The notes beneath the pieces were generated by a model. That model ran no database searches, had not been told where the DNA came from, and saw only the letters and a list, made by a program, of their open reading frames with translations. Both the position numbers and the translations under genes were made by a program. A DNA stretch of 64,000 nucleotides, taken from Paractinoplanes lichenicola. GTDB lineage: Bacteria; Actinomycetota; Actinomycetes; Mycobacteriales; Micromonosporaceae. The DNA lies in assembly GCF_016785085.1 (NCBI RefSeq), contig NZ_JAENHO010000005.1, positions 496,001 through 560,000 on the forward strand, given 5' to 3'. Shown here piece by piece: positions 16,183 to 25,276 of the stretch. Numbering within the stretch: the first letter of the stretch is position 1; each line of letters begins with the position of its first letter.

Positions 16183-17355
16183 GTGACCACCGAGCCGCTC
16201 GTGGTGCCCGCCGACCATCTGCCCGCCGCCGCGTTCGAGCCGGTGCGGCCCGCGTACGGCTCGAACAGCCTGGCCGACGTCCTGCCCAGCGTGTGCGCCG
16301 TCCTCGGCGTCCCCGGCGCAGCCGACACGCTGGGCCTGCGCGACCGCCTCGACGGCGTGACCCGCATCGGCGTGCTGCTGGTCGACGGGCTCGGCGCGCA
16401 TCAGATCCCGGTGCTTTCCCCGTACGCCCCCACGGTCGCCGACCTGGCCACGAAGGGGCGCACACTGACCGCCGGGTTTCCCTCGACCACCCCGACCAGC
16501 CTGGTCACCGTGGGCACGGGGGTGCCACCCGGCGTGCACGGCGTCCTCGGCTTCACCGTACGGCGGCCCGACGGGCGCACGCTCAACCACGTGCACTGGA
16601 AACACGACCCCGACCCGGCGGCCTGGCAGCCGGCGCCGACCCGCTTCACCACCGCCGCCGCGGCCGGGGTGGCCGCGACCGCCGTCGTCCGGCCGGAGTT
16701 CGAGGGCAGCGGCCTGACCGTCTCCGCCTACGGCGGCGCCCGCTTCCTCAGCCAGAACGACCTCGCGGCCGACATGATCGCCGCCCTGTCCGCCGCTCCC
16801 GGGCCCGCCTTGGTCTACGGCTACCACCCCGACCTCGACAAGAAGGGCCACGAGGACGGTGTCGACTCCCCGTCCTGGCGCGAAGCCGCCCGCGGCGTCG
16901 AGGCCCTGATCGACCGCATCGTGCACGCGCTGCCACCCCACTCGGCCCTGCTGGTGATCGCCGACCACGGCCAGCTCAACGTCCCCGCCGACGCCCGTAT
17001 CGACATGGCCGACATCCCGGACCTCCGCGCCGGCGTGACCGGCGTGGCGGGAGAGCCGCGGGTCCGCTACCTCTACACGTCGCCCGGCGCCCTCGACGAC
17101 GTGGTGGCCACCTGGCGCGGCGTCTTCGGCGACCAGGCGTGGGTGCTGCCCCGCGAGGAAGCGATCGCCGCCGGCTGGTTCGGCCCGGTGCCGGACGATC
17201 ACCGCGACCGCATCGGCGAGGTAGTGGTCATCTGCCAGGGCCGCACGATCGCCGTGGCGGGTGGCTGGGAACCACCTCCGGTGGGCCGCTTGATCGCCTA
17301 CCACGCCTCAGTAACCGCAGCCGAGATGCAGGTTCCGCTGTTGATCGCCACCTGA
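16183..17355 (+). CDS. Alkaline-phosphatase-superfamily phosphodiesterase (nucleotide pyrophosphatase type)
   Basis: A 390-residue enzyme of the type I phosphodiesterase/nucleotide pyrophosphatase group (PF01663). Metal and nucleophile motifs are visible: IGVLLVDGLGAHQIP (first metal Asp), GFPSTTPTSLVTVGTG (Thr nucleophile in the T-P-T-S context), YGYHPDLDKKGHEDG and LLVIADHGQLN (second metal site), with a late YLYTSPGA segment. No signal peptide is evident, so it is probably cytoplasmic. GTG 16183 (MTTEPLVVP) was chosen; an upstream in-frame ATG at 16093 lies inside the methyltransferase gene and would add 30 atypical residues. The substrate is unknown. Confidence 0.88.
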   Translation: MTTEPLVVPADHLPAAAFEPVRPAYGSNSLADVLPSVCAVLGVPGAADTLGLRDRLDGVTRIGVLLVDGLGAHQIPVLSPYAPTVADLATKGRTLTAGFPSTTPTSLVTVGTGVPPGVHGVLGFTVRRPDGRTLNHVHWKHDPDPAAWQPAPTRFTTAAAAGVAATAVVRPEFEGSGLTVSAYGGARFLSQNDLAADMIAALSAAPGPALVYGYHPDLDKKGHEDGVDSPSWREAARGVEALIDRIVHALPPHSALLVIADHGQLNVPADARIDMADIPDLRAGVTGVAGEPRVRYLYTSPGALDDVVATWRGVFGDQAWVLPREEAIAAGWFGPVPDDHRDRIGEVVVICQGRTIAVAGGWEPPPVGRLIAYHASVTAAEMQVPLLIAT

Positions 17356-17357
17356 CC

Positions 17358-17383
17358 TGTGGACAGCCCGCCATTGTGGACAA
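17358..17383 (-). promoter_or_regulatory. Pair of DnaA-box-like nonamers, 17 bp apart
   Basis: TGTGGACAG (17358-17366) and TGTGGACAA (17375-17383) are, on the minus strand, CTGTCCACA and TTGTCCACA. The second is the exact actinobacterial DnaA box and the first differs at one base. They start 17 bp apart and lie just after the phosphodiesterase stop codon. A DnaA function is inferred only from the match. Confidence 0.45.
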
Positions 17384-17540
17384 CCCACCCACCGCCTTGA
17401 CAACCCGGTAGTCTCCCCACCCATCTCCCCGAGGCGGGTGGGGGCTTGGGATGGCCGTACAGGTAATTTGTGGCTAATGTCGTTAATGCCCGAATATTCG
17501 GACGATCTTGCTGGAGGGTTGAGCTATCCGCGGCCACTCG

Positions 17541-18040
17541 CGGTTGGTTGGCGGCAAAAGCGGCTTCCCAGGCGGTGGGCGTCGTGGTCAGGCTGAGTGC
17601 CGCCGGTTGCGGCGGGCGTCGTCTCGAGCGAAACCGGCCGCAGCAGCCAATCGCACAACGGCAGGCCGCCGACGTAGCCCGGCAACGCGCCCGGCGTGAG
17701 CGGCGGCAGGGAGCCTGACCACCCGCCGGCACGCCTGGGAAGCCGCTCTTACGCACCGACCAGCCGCACCGGCCGCAGTAGCCGGTTGCGCAACGGCGGG
17801 TAGCCGATGTCGCCCGGCGTGAGTGGCGGCAGGGAGCCTGACCACGACGCCCACCGCCTGGGCGGCCGCTCTTCGCCACCGACCAACCGCAACCGGCCGC
17901 AGCAGCCGGTTGCGCGATGGCAGGCCGCCGACATAGCCCGGCAACGCGCCCGGCGTCAGCGGCGGCAGGGAGCCTGACCACCCGCCCGCACGCCTGGAAA
18001 GCCGCTCTTTGCCAACGACCAAGCGCAGTGGCCGCAGAAA
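17541..18040. repeat. Degenerate 123-136-bp repeat array with an inverted partial copy
   Basis: The block GGCGGCAGGGAGCCTGACCA recurs with GAGCCTG starting at 17711, 17834 and 17970 (spacings 123 and 136). Between copies, each unit holds an AGCCGCTCTT-type segment, a hairpin core (best copy GCAACCGGC-N7-GCCGGTTGC near 17889-17913) and a segment reading GGCAGGCCGCCGAC then GCCCGGCAACGCGCCCGGCG. A partial copy at 17541-17596 is inverted: it matches the reverse complement of about 17832-17890, including GGCGGTGGGCGTCGTGGTCA. No reading frame across the array is convincing, because the 136-bp spacing breaks frame. The gap 17356-18165 otherwise holds only the DnaA-like pair and the dinB promoter. 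Confidence 0.75.
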
Positions 18041-18136
18041 GCCGACCCCTCACAGGCTCCGGCGGTGTCTGCACGAGGTCGACCCCGGCCGGAGATTTGC
18101 GGCAAATGTCCATGACCTCGATATGGCTGGCCGATC

Positions 18137-18159
18137 TTGTCAGAGGGTCGGGCTAGCCT
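18137..18159 (+). promoter_or_regulatory. PafBC-type (RecA-independent) damage promoter of dinB
   Basis: TTGTCAGAG (18137-18145), exactly 8 bp, then TAGCCT (18154-18159) matches TTGTCRGTG-N8-TANNNT at all but one defined position. The dinB GTG begins 6 nt after the -10 hexamer, so transcription probably starts at or next to the start codon (leaderless). Confidence 0.7.
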
Positions 18160-18165
18160 CTGATC

Positions 18166-19461
18166 GTGGGACGTAGCCAGGCGGTGCCGAAGGGCCGTGA
18201 CCCGCGTTTCGGGCCGGACGCCGACGACGCGGGCTGCACGATTCTGCACGTCGACATGGATGCCTTCTTCGCCTCGGTGGCCGTCCGCTCCCGGCCCGAT
18301 CTTCGGGGCAAGCCGGTGATTGTCGGCGGGGTCGGGCCGCGCGGTGTGGTCAGCTCGGCCAGTTATGAGGCCCGCCGGTTCGGGGTGCGTAGTGCCATGC
18401 CGACCGCCCGGGCTCGTGCGCTCTGCCCGCGGGGCATCTTCCTGCCCGTCGACGGCCCGGCCATCGCCGAGGCCTCCGAGGCCGTCATGGCGATCTTCCG
18501 TGACGTCACCCCGCTGGTCGAGCCGCTCTCGTCCGACGAGGCCTTTCTCGACGTGGCGGGTGCTCAGCGGCTGCTCGGCCGGCCCGTCGAGATCGCCCGG
18601 CTGATCCGGCGCCGCATGCAGGAGGAGCAGCGGCTGACCTGTTCGGTAGGGGTCGCGCCGACCAAGTTCGTGGCCAAGCTCGGGTCCACCCGGGCCAAGC
18701 CCGACGGCCTGATCGTCGTTCCGGGCGGTCTCGTGCTCGATTTTCTGCATCCGCTGCCGGTTGACGCGCTGTGGGGAGTCGGCGAGCGGGCGGCCGAGAC
18801 CCTGCGCCGGCTCGGCCTGACCACGGTCGGCGAGATCGCGCACGCCCCGGCCGGCATGCTGCGTGGCGCCCTGGGTGACGCCGCCGCCGTTCACCTGCAC
18901 GAGCTCTCGTGGGGGCGCGATCCGCGGCGGGTCAGTCCCGAGCGGGAGGAGAAGTCGATCGGCGCCGAGATGACCTTCGACGTCGACGTGGCCGATCCCG
19001 AGGTGCTGCGCAAGAGCATGCTCGCGCTGGCCGACAAGGTGGGCGCCCGGCTGCGGGGGAGCGGCTTCGTCGGGCGCACGGTGGCGATCAAGGTGCGGCT
19101 GGCCGACTTCCGCACGGTCAACCGGTCACGCACGATGCCCACGAGCACCGATGTGTCCCATGAGATTTTTGAGATCTCCTGGTCGCTGTTCACCGCCCTC
19201 GGGGCGAGCGACCACATCCGCCTCGTCGGCGTGCGGGTCGAGGGGCTGACTCCCGCCGCCACCACATCGCGGCAGCTCAGCCTGGGTGAACCCGAGCATG
19301 GCTGGCGCGAGGCCGAAGCGGCCAAGGATGCAGTAATCGCCCGTTTCGGTCGAGCCAGCGTCGGTCCGGCCAGTCTTTTGGGACGAAGCGATCTACGAAG
19401 AACCGAAAATCACCCGCACTCGACGGTCGTCCCGCTTTCCGACCCGCCAACCCCCTCGTAG
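18166..19461 (+). CDS. dinB: DNA polymerase IV (DinB), Y-family translesion polymerase
   Basis: A 431-residue Y-family DNA polymerase. Catalytic motifs are intact: ILHVDMDAFFASVAV near residue 26 and LSSDEAFLDV near residue 122, in contrast to imuB in the same window. VGVAPTKFVAKLGS and LWGVGERAAETLRRLGLTTV (helix-hairpin-helix) follow, then the little-finger domain. RQLSLGE around residue 365 fits a beta-clamp binding motif (QL-x-L type). GTG 18166 is chosen because the -10 hexamer TAGCCT lies 6 nt upstream and no ribosome site exists, suggesting a leaderless mRNA. The promoter belongs to the damage-inducible TTGTCR-N8 class. The DUF3040 gene follows in the same direction after 100 bp. Confidence 0.95.
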   Translation: MGRSQAVPKGRDPRFGPDADDAGCTILHVDMDAFFASVAVRSRPDLRGKPVIVGGVGPRGVVSSASYEARRFGVRSAMPTARARALCPRGIFLPVDGPAIAEASEAVMAIFRDVTPLVEPLSSDEAFLDVAGAQRLLGRPVEIARLIRRRMQEEQRLTCSVGVAPTKFVAKLGSTRAKPDGLIVVPGGLVLDFLHPLPVDALWGVGERAAETLRRLGLTTVGEIAHAPAGMLRGALGDAAAVHLHELSWGRDPRRVSPEREEKSIGAEMTFDVDVADPEVLRKSMLALADKVGARLRGSGFVGRTVAIKVRLADFRTVNRSRTMPTSTDVSHEIFEISWSLFTALGASDHIRLVGVRVEGLTPAATTSRQLSLGEPEHGWREAEAAKDAVIARFGRASVGPASLLGRSDLRRTENHPHSTVVPLSDPPTPS

Positions 19462-19561
19462 ACTTGCTCGGTAAGGCAGCCGACGGCTGTCCCGCGCCAC
19501 TTACCTTAGTGACACCCCGACCCCGCCTGGGGGGTTGGATTTGCGCCCGGGGAGGAATGCC

Positions 19562-19951
19562 GTGCCGCTCTCGGAGCACGAGCAGCGGCTGTTCGATCAG
19601 ATCGAGCGGTCGCTTGCCGAGGATCCTAAGTTCGCCTCGGCTGTGCGGGCCAGCGACCCGCGTTTTCACGCACGGCGCCGGCTGCTGGTCGCCGCGTTCG
19701 TCATCGTCCTTGGCCTAGCGCTGGTCGTCTATGGCACGGTCAGCAGCAACACGCCGCTGGGCGTGGCGGGCTTCGTGGTCATGCTGGGTTCCGCCGCTTT
19801 CGCGATGCAGTCCCGCCGCAAGAGCTCGGCCCCGACCGACCTGCACGCCGTGGGCGGCACCGCCACGCGGCGCACCCGCCAGACCCGCAAGTCCGGTTTC
19901 ATCGACCGGCTGGAGGACCGCTGGCGTCAGCGTCCCGAGGGTCATCGCTGA
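19562..19951 (+). CDS. DUF3040 membrane protein
   Basis: A 129-residue actinobacterial protein beginning VPLSEHEQRLFDQIERSLAE, the typical DUF3040 N-terminus, followed by DPKFASAVRASDPR. Two hydrophobic helices cover roughly residues 41-61 and 65-85 (LLVAAFVIVLGLALVVYG, then GVAGFVVMLGSAAFAM). The C-terminus is basic and Arg-rich. GTG 19562 was chosen over an upstream in-frame ATG at 19535 because the family begins at (M)PLSEHEQ; GGGGAGG lies just upstream. The function of the family is unknown; it is commonly found near dinB and dcw genes in actinobacteria. Confidence 0.9.
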   Translation: MPLSEHEQRLFDQIERSLAEDPKFASAVRASDPRFHARRRLLVAAFVIVLGLALVVYGTVSSNTPLGVAGFVVMLGSAAFAMQSRRKSSAPTDLHAVGGTATRRTRQTRKSGFIDRLEDRWRQRPEGHR

Positions 19952-20023
19952 CGGTCCCGCAGACCCGCGGCTGACGGCGACGGCAGCCGCGGATCTCGGC
20001 ACAACCTGGAGACAGACCACCGA

Positions 20024-20057
20024 CGATGGCGGCCACCGAGGCCGCCATCGGTCTTTC
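20024..20057 (+). terminator. Terminator-like hairpin after the dinB/DUF3040 unit
   Basis: CGATGGCGGCC (20024-20034) pairs perfectly with GGCCGCCATCG (20040-20050) around a 5-nt loop, followed by GTCTTTCC. Eleven GC-rich base pairs with a weak T run, placed 73 bp after the DUF3040 stop, fit a terminator. Confidence 0.65.
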
Positions 20058-20121
20058 CTGTGCGCCAGAAAGCGCCACAAAGCGCCCAAGGGGCAGCCCA
20101 AGCAAGGCGCAGCCCCAGCAA

Positions 20122-20154
20122 AAGTGCCGCCCCCCACCAAGGGGAGCGGCACTT
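20122..20154. terminator. Bidirectional terminator between DUF3040 and the transglutaminase gene
   Basis: AAGTGCCGC (20122-20130) pairs with GCGGCACTT (20146-20154), with a further CCCC/GGGG pair inside. Read on the minus strand it is followed by TTTTG, so it should end the MoxR/DUF58/transglutaminase transcript, whose last stop codon is at 20174. Confidence 0.7.
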
Positions 20155-20173
20155 CGTCGTACGGGGGGAACCG

Positions 20174-22615
20174 TCAGCGGCTCTTGTGCGGAAGCAACCG
20201 CCGCGGACTGAACTTGACCATGGCGTCCCGCAGCCGGCCACTGGCCCCGACGAGCCGAGCCGACCCCTCGGCGATCCCCAGCCGCCACCGCATCAGCACC
20301 GACGGCGGCAGCAGCACCGCAGTGATCCGCGTACGCCGGGTGGCCGACCGCGCCAGCCCCTTGCGCACCTGGTGCAGCGCCGTAGTCAGCTCGCCACCCT
20401 GCAGCGGCTTGCGCGCATAGCGGGCCCGCTCCTCCGCCGACCCGAGCAGCGTCGCCGCCGAGGCGGGCTCCTCGAGCAGCACGGCGTCCCGGACCAGCCG
20501 CTGGGCCGTGACCCGGGGCGTCTCGGTCGGGTCGATCGGGATCCGGAAGTCGACCATCGTGTCCATCAGCTCGTCCCACGCGGCGTGCGCGTCGGCTCGG
20601 GCCTGCACGGTGTCGGACGTGACCACGAGGTCGGACGGGCCGCTCAGCGTGGTCACCTTCGGATCCTTGGGCACCGTGGCCGCGTGCCGGTGCCGTCGCA
20701 GCAGCACCCGGCGCAGCATCGGCACCAGCAGCAACGCCAGCAACAGGGCGGCCAGGCCGATGATCAGCACGGCCGTGCCGGAGATGCCGCCCGTGGTGCC
20801 GTCGTCGATCGTGCCGACCGCGCCCGAGTCGTTGAGGTCGGGCCGGTCGGGCCGCTCCAGCCCGTCGGTCGAGGACGGGCCGGCACCCGGCGCCGCCTGC
20901 GACTCCGTGGCCGTCGGGGCCTGCGTGGGCAGGTCGACGTCGGGGGCGTAGTCCGAGCGGGCCGCGCCGGTCACGCTCGCCGCCGGGGTGGCGTCGAACG
21001 GGATCCAGCCGAAGCCGCGCATGTAGACCTCGGTCCACGCGTGGGCGTTGCGGTTGGTGATCTTGTAGGTGCCGTCCTCCTCGCGCTCGCCGCGGGTGAA
21101 GCCGAACGCCACCCGGGCCGGGATCCCGGCCTCGCGGGCCATCCAGGCCAGCGCCGCCGCGTACTGCTGGCAGTAGCCGACCTTGGTGTTGAGGAACGCC
21201 GCGATCTCGGAGCTGGCCCCGACCGGCTGCGTCGACAGCCGATACGTGAAGCCGTTCTTGGAGGAGAAGTACTCGTAGAGCGCCAGCACCTTGTCGTACT
21301 CGGTGCGCTTGTTGGCAACCAGCCCGTTGACCAGGTCGGTGACCGCGGCGTCGTCCGGGTGCGCCGTGTTGAGCCGTACGATCGGGTCGTCCGGGCTCAG
21401 CGGCTCGGCCTGCCGCAGCTGGGCGGCGGTCGGCCGGGCCCGCACGTAGTCGAAGGTGTATGACAGGCCCTTGGTGGACCGGCGGTTGGAGAAGACGACC
21501 TGCTGGTTGTCGTCGAAGTTCCAGCCGCTCTGCAGCCCGTCGACCCCCACCGTGTTCTGGTAGACCGGCAGCATGCCCTGCTGCAGGCTGTCGCTGACCT
21601 GCACCTCGGCCCGGTGCTCGGTGAAGTTGCGGGTCGCCGTCGAGGTGCGCGGGTCGGGCAGGCCCTGGTTGACGCTCTCGCCGTTGGGCGTACGGCTGCC
21701 GAACCCGTTGGTGGTGAGCTGGTCGGCCACGCCGAACCGCAGGTAGTAGGGCGTCTGCTCGTCGGTCTTGAGCCGCACCAGGTCGACCACGTCCGTACGG
21801 GTCAGCTGGCCGCTGAGCGAGGCGAACAGGTTGATCCGCCCGCCGGTGCCGTTGCCCGTGCCGACGCCGACCCCGGAACCGGTCTGGGTCAGCCGGGACA
21901 GCAGCCCGCCGTTGATCGTGGGCACGAGCAGCGGCAGCAGGACGGCCGCGACCACGCCGACGACCCCGAGGCGGCGCCCGGCCGCGGCCAGCGGCGACGG
22001 CTCCCACACGTCGACGTCGCGCCCGTCGCCGGTGAACCGGCGGCCGAACCGCCGTACGCGGTCGATGTTGTCGCTGACCAGGAGCCAGAGGAAGCCGAAG
22101 GCCCCGATGATGAACGGCAGCACCGGCACGCTGTCGACGTAGACCGCGACCGGCACCGAATAGATCGCCAGCATCGGCAGGCCGGCCAGGGCGGGCCGGC
22201 GCGCGACCACGGTCAGCAGGTCGACCACGATCGCGACCGAGCCGATGCCGAGCACGGTGACGAACAGCAGGCCGTCCCGGTCGGGCACAGGCACCCCGTA
22301 CGACCTGGTGTCCTGCCCGGCCTGGGTGAACAGATCGGCGAAGTGGCCGAACGTGCTCGGGGTCGGGATCAGGAATTCCTCGCCGCTTCCGAAGAGCCAG
22401 GTCAGGGTGAGCAGCAGCACCAGGATCATGCTGAGCGCCTGGGCCCACGAGGGGAACCGCAGCGTGCGGGCGCCGACCGCGGCCCCGGCGATCAGGCCCA
22501 CCGTGAGCAGGCACTGCATCAGCCACGTGTAGCTGTCGAAGATCGAGACGATGGGCGCGGACGCGAGCAGGGTGGCCCCCGCCGCGACGAGCCCGAGCCG
22601 TCGCCGGCCGCTCAT
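20174..22615 (-). CDS. TgpA-type membrane transglutaminase-like protein
   Basis: An 813-residue membrane protein, last gene of a MoxR / DUF58 / transglutaminase operon. About six to seven hydrophobic segments fill the first ~220 residues, an external region follows, and the transglutaminase core carries the Cys-His-Asp triad: VGYCQQYAAALAWMA (Cys482), RNAHAWTEVYM (His) and WIPFDATP (Asp). A further transmembrane helix (GTAVLIIGLAALLLALLLVP) precedes a cytoplasmic C-terminal domain of about 190 residues. The start is ATG 22615, whose ATGA overlaps the DUF58 stop; an ORF extension to 22693 runs into DUF58 and looks spurious. Family members are thought to crosslink or process proteins at the membrane; the substrate here is unknown. 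Confidence 0.9.
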   Translation of the reverse strand: MSGRRRLGLVAAGATLLASAPIVSIFDSYTWLMQCLLTVGLIAGAAVGARTLRFPSWAQALSMILVLLLTLTWLFGSGEEFLIPTPSTFGHFADLFTQAGQDTRSYGVPVPDRDGLLFVTVLGIGSVAIVVDLLTVVARRPALAGLPMLAIYSVPVAVYVDSVPVLPFIIGAFGFLWLLVSDNIDRVRRFGRRFTGDGRDVDVWEPSPLAAAGRRLGVVGVVAAVLLPLLVPTINGGLLSRLTQTGSGVGVGTGNGTGGRINLFASLSGQLTRTDVVDLVRLKTDEQTPYYLRFGVADQLTTNGFGSRTPNGESVNQGLPDPRTSTATRNFTEHRAEVQVSDSLQQGMLPVYQNTVGVDGLQSGWNFDDNQQVVFSNRRSTKGLSYTFDYVRARPTAAQLRQAEPLSPDDPIVRLNTAHPDDAAVTDLVNGLVANKRTEYDKVLALYEYFSSKNGFTYRLSTQPVGASSEIAAFLNTKVGYCQQYAAALAWMAREAGIPARVAFGFTRGEREEDGTYKITNRNAHAWTEVYMRGFGWIPFDATPAASVTGAARSDYAPDVDLPTQAPTATESQAAPGAGPSSTDGLERPDRPDLNDSGAVGTIDDGTTGGISGTAVLIIGLAALLLALLLVPMLRRVLLRRHRHAATVPKDPKVTTLSGPSDLVVTSDTVQARADAHAAWDELMDTMVDFRIPIDPTETPRVTAQRLVRDAVLLEEPASAATLLGSAEERARYARKPLQGGELTTALHQVRKGLARSATRRTRITAVLLPPSVLMRWRLGIAEGSARLVGASGRLRDAMVKFSPRRLLPHKSR

Positions 22616-23910
22616 CGGATCACCCCGCCCACGGTCTCGGCCATCGCGGCCCGCCACGCGAAGCCGCTGGAGCCGCGCGCGGCCGCCGGCCACAGCGCGG
22701 GCAGCGTCGACCCGTGCACGACCGGCACCGAGCGCCAGCCGCTGTGTACCAGGGCCAGCGCGGCCGCCGAGTGCTCACGGTCGGATTCCGACCGCTCGCC
22801 GGCCGACATGTTGACCCAGGTCGAGCTGTCGATGGCGAAGCCGATGCAGGTGGCGCCGTTGCCGCGCAGGCCGGCCAGCAGCTCGGCCTCGGGCACGGTC
22901 AGCGCGCCGAAGATGCCGATCACCAGGCCGCCGTCGGAGCGACGGCGCACCTGCTCGACGAGCACCGAGATGTCGCCGTTCTGGGCCAGCTTCACGTCGG
23001 CCAGGGTGTCGAGGATGACGCCCTCGCCGGTGGCCTCGGCGGCGTCGATGTCGACGCCCGAGCCGGTCACCAGGCGCAGCTTGTAGCCCTGCTGCCGCAG
23101 GTGCATGGCGATGCTGGCGGCGGCCGACACGGCCCACTCGAAGCTGGCCGTCGGGCCCTCGCCGCGGTGGGCGTAGACCCGGGTGTCGAGCACGACCGTG
23201 GCCCGGCTCTCCCAGGGCTGCTCCTCGCGGCGCACCATCAGCTCACCCGTACGGGCGGTGGACCGCCAGTGCACGCGCCGCAGGTCGTCGCCGCGGCGGT
23301 ATTCCCGGGTGGCCGCGTCGTCCTCGCCGTGCACGGCCACCGACCGGGCGCGGCTGTCGCCGGTGCCGGCGTATTCGCCCGCGAGCCGGACCGAGGGGAG
23401 CGTGACCACCTGGGGGATGACGGTGAGCTTGTCGACGCTGGGGAACGAGCGGGTCAGCTCGCACAGGCCGAACGGGTCGGTCAGCCGGATCACCAGCGGG
23501 CCGATCGGATAGCGGCCTCGCACGTCGGCCCGCACCGTGTACGCCACGCTGCTGGCCTGGTGCGAGCCGAGCCGCTCGAGCACGACCCGGGGGCGGCTGC
23601 CCAGCGCGTACGGCAGCCTGTCCTCCAGGAGCAGGGTGCCGGTGGGCAGGCGCGACATGTTCTGCAGGCGCAGGATTACCCGCGCGCTCGACCCGACCGG
23701 CGCGCGGCCCGGGTCGAGCGAGCGGGTGCAGGCCAGCTTGTAGCGGCTGCGGCCCACGTACGCCGCGGCGAGCAGCGGCAGGGCGGCGAGCAGGATCGCC
23801 ACCCGCAGCAGGTCACGCTCGCCGAGAATGATCGCGGAGATGCCCGCCGCCGCGGCCGCCGCGAGGAACGAGCGACCGCGGGTGGTCAGCCCTCGCAAGG
23901 CCTCCCGCAT
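22612..23910 (-). CDS. DUF58-domain membrane protein
   Basis: A 432-residue protein with two N-terminal hydrophobic stretches (SFLAAAAAAGISAIILGE and RVAILLAALPLLAAAYVG, residues 13-50), followed by a beta-rich region and the DUF58 core containing the signature REYRRGDDLRRVHWRSTARTG's central part, near residue 205. It then runs into a von Willebrand A-like fold (ATVVLDTRVY). It sits between a MoxR ATPase (2-bp gap after its stop) and the transglutaminase gene (4-nt ATGA overlap), the standard three-gene order of MoxR-DUF58-TgpA operons. MoxR ATPases are thought to act as chaperones for VWA/DUF58 partners; the process served here is not known. Confidence 0.9.
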   Translation of the reverse strand: MREALRGLTTRGRSFLAAAAAAGISAIILGERDLLRVAILLAALPLLAAAYVGRSRYKLACTRSLDPGRAPVGSSARVILRLQNMSRLPTGTLLLEDRLPYALGSRPRVVLERLGSHQASSVAYTVRADVRGRYPIGPLVIRLTDPFGLCELTRSFPSVDKLTVIPQVVTLPSVRLAGEYAGTGDSRARSVAVHGEDDAATREYRRGDDLRRVHWRSTARTGELMVRREEQPWESRATVVLDTRVYAHRGEGPTASFEWAVSAAASIAMHLRQQGYKLRLVTGSGVDIDAAEATGEGVILDTLADVKLAQNGDISVLVEQVRRRSDGGLVIGIFGALTVPEAELLAGLRGNGATCIGFAIDSSTWVNMSAGERSESDREHSAAALALVHSGWRSVPVVHGSTLPALWPAAARGSSGFAWRAAMAETVGGVIR

Positions 23911-23912
23911 GG

Positions 23913-24962
<1,050 letters not shown>

Positions 24963-25276
24963 GGGCCTCCTCCAAGTTGGTGTGCGCGCCAATCTTGCGC
25001 AGCCGGGGCGAAAGGGCAGCGAAAAGCTGAGCGCGCCGCCCCGTCACCCACAGGTTAGCCCGATCACAGCAACTCGCCGAGGTCGGCCGTCGGCCTGATT
25101 CGACAACCGTCAACCGGACATGAGTATCAGATAGGTAAAGAATCAGACATCGCTCTAGTTATATTTGCCGATGTTCAAGAGCATCAGCCATCGACGGGCC
25201 ACACAAGTGAGGTGCGGGCCGGTGGGGGTTCTGCCCTGCTCGCGGCCGCATCTGAGCCCGGTCGAGAGGGGCTGAA
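24963..25276. promoter_or_regulatory. Divergent promoter region between the MoxR operon and the M36 protease
   Basis: A 314-bp gap with a markedly AT-rich middle (about 25110-25175) between two divergent genes. On the minus strand TAACCT at 25057-25052 could be the -10 hexamer for MoxR. On the plus strand TATATT at 25160-25165 could be the -10 hexamer for the protease. I see no clear -35 matches and no gene. Confidence 0.4.

Noticed and set aside
17298..18113. Minus-strand 271-codon ORF over the repeat array
   Set aside because: The repeat spacing of 136 bp breaks frame, so the protein repeat is not maintained; it is treated as an intergenic repeat.
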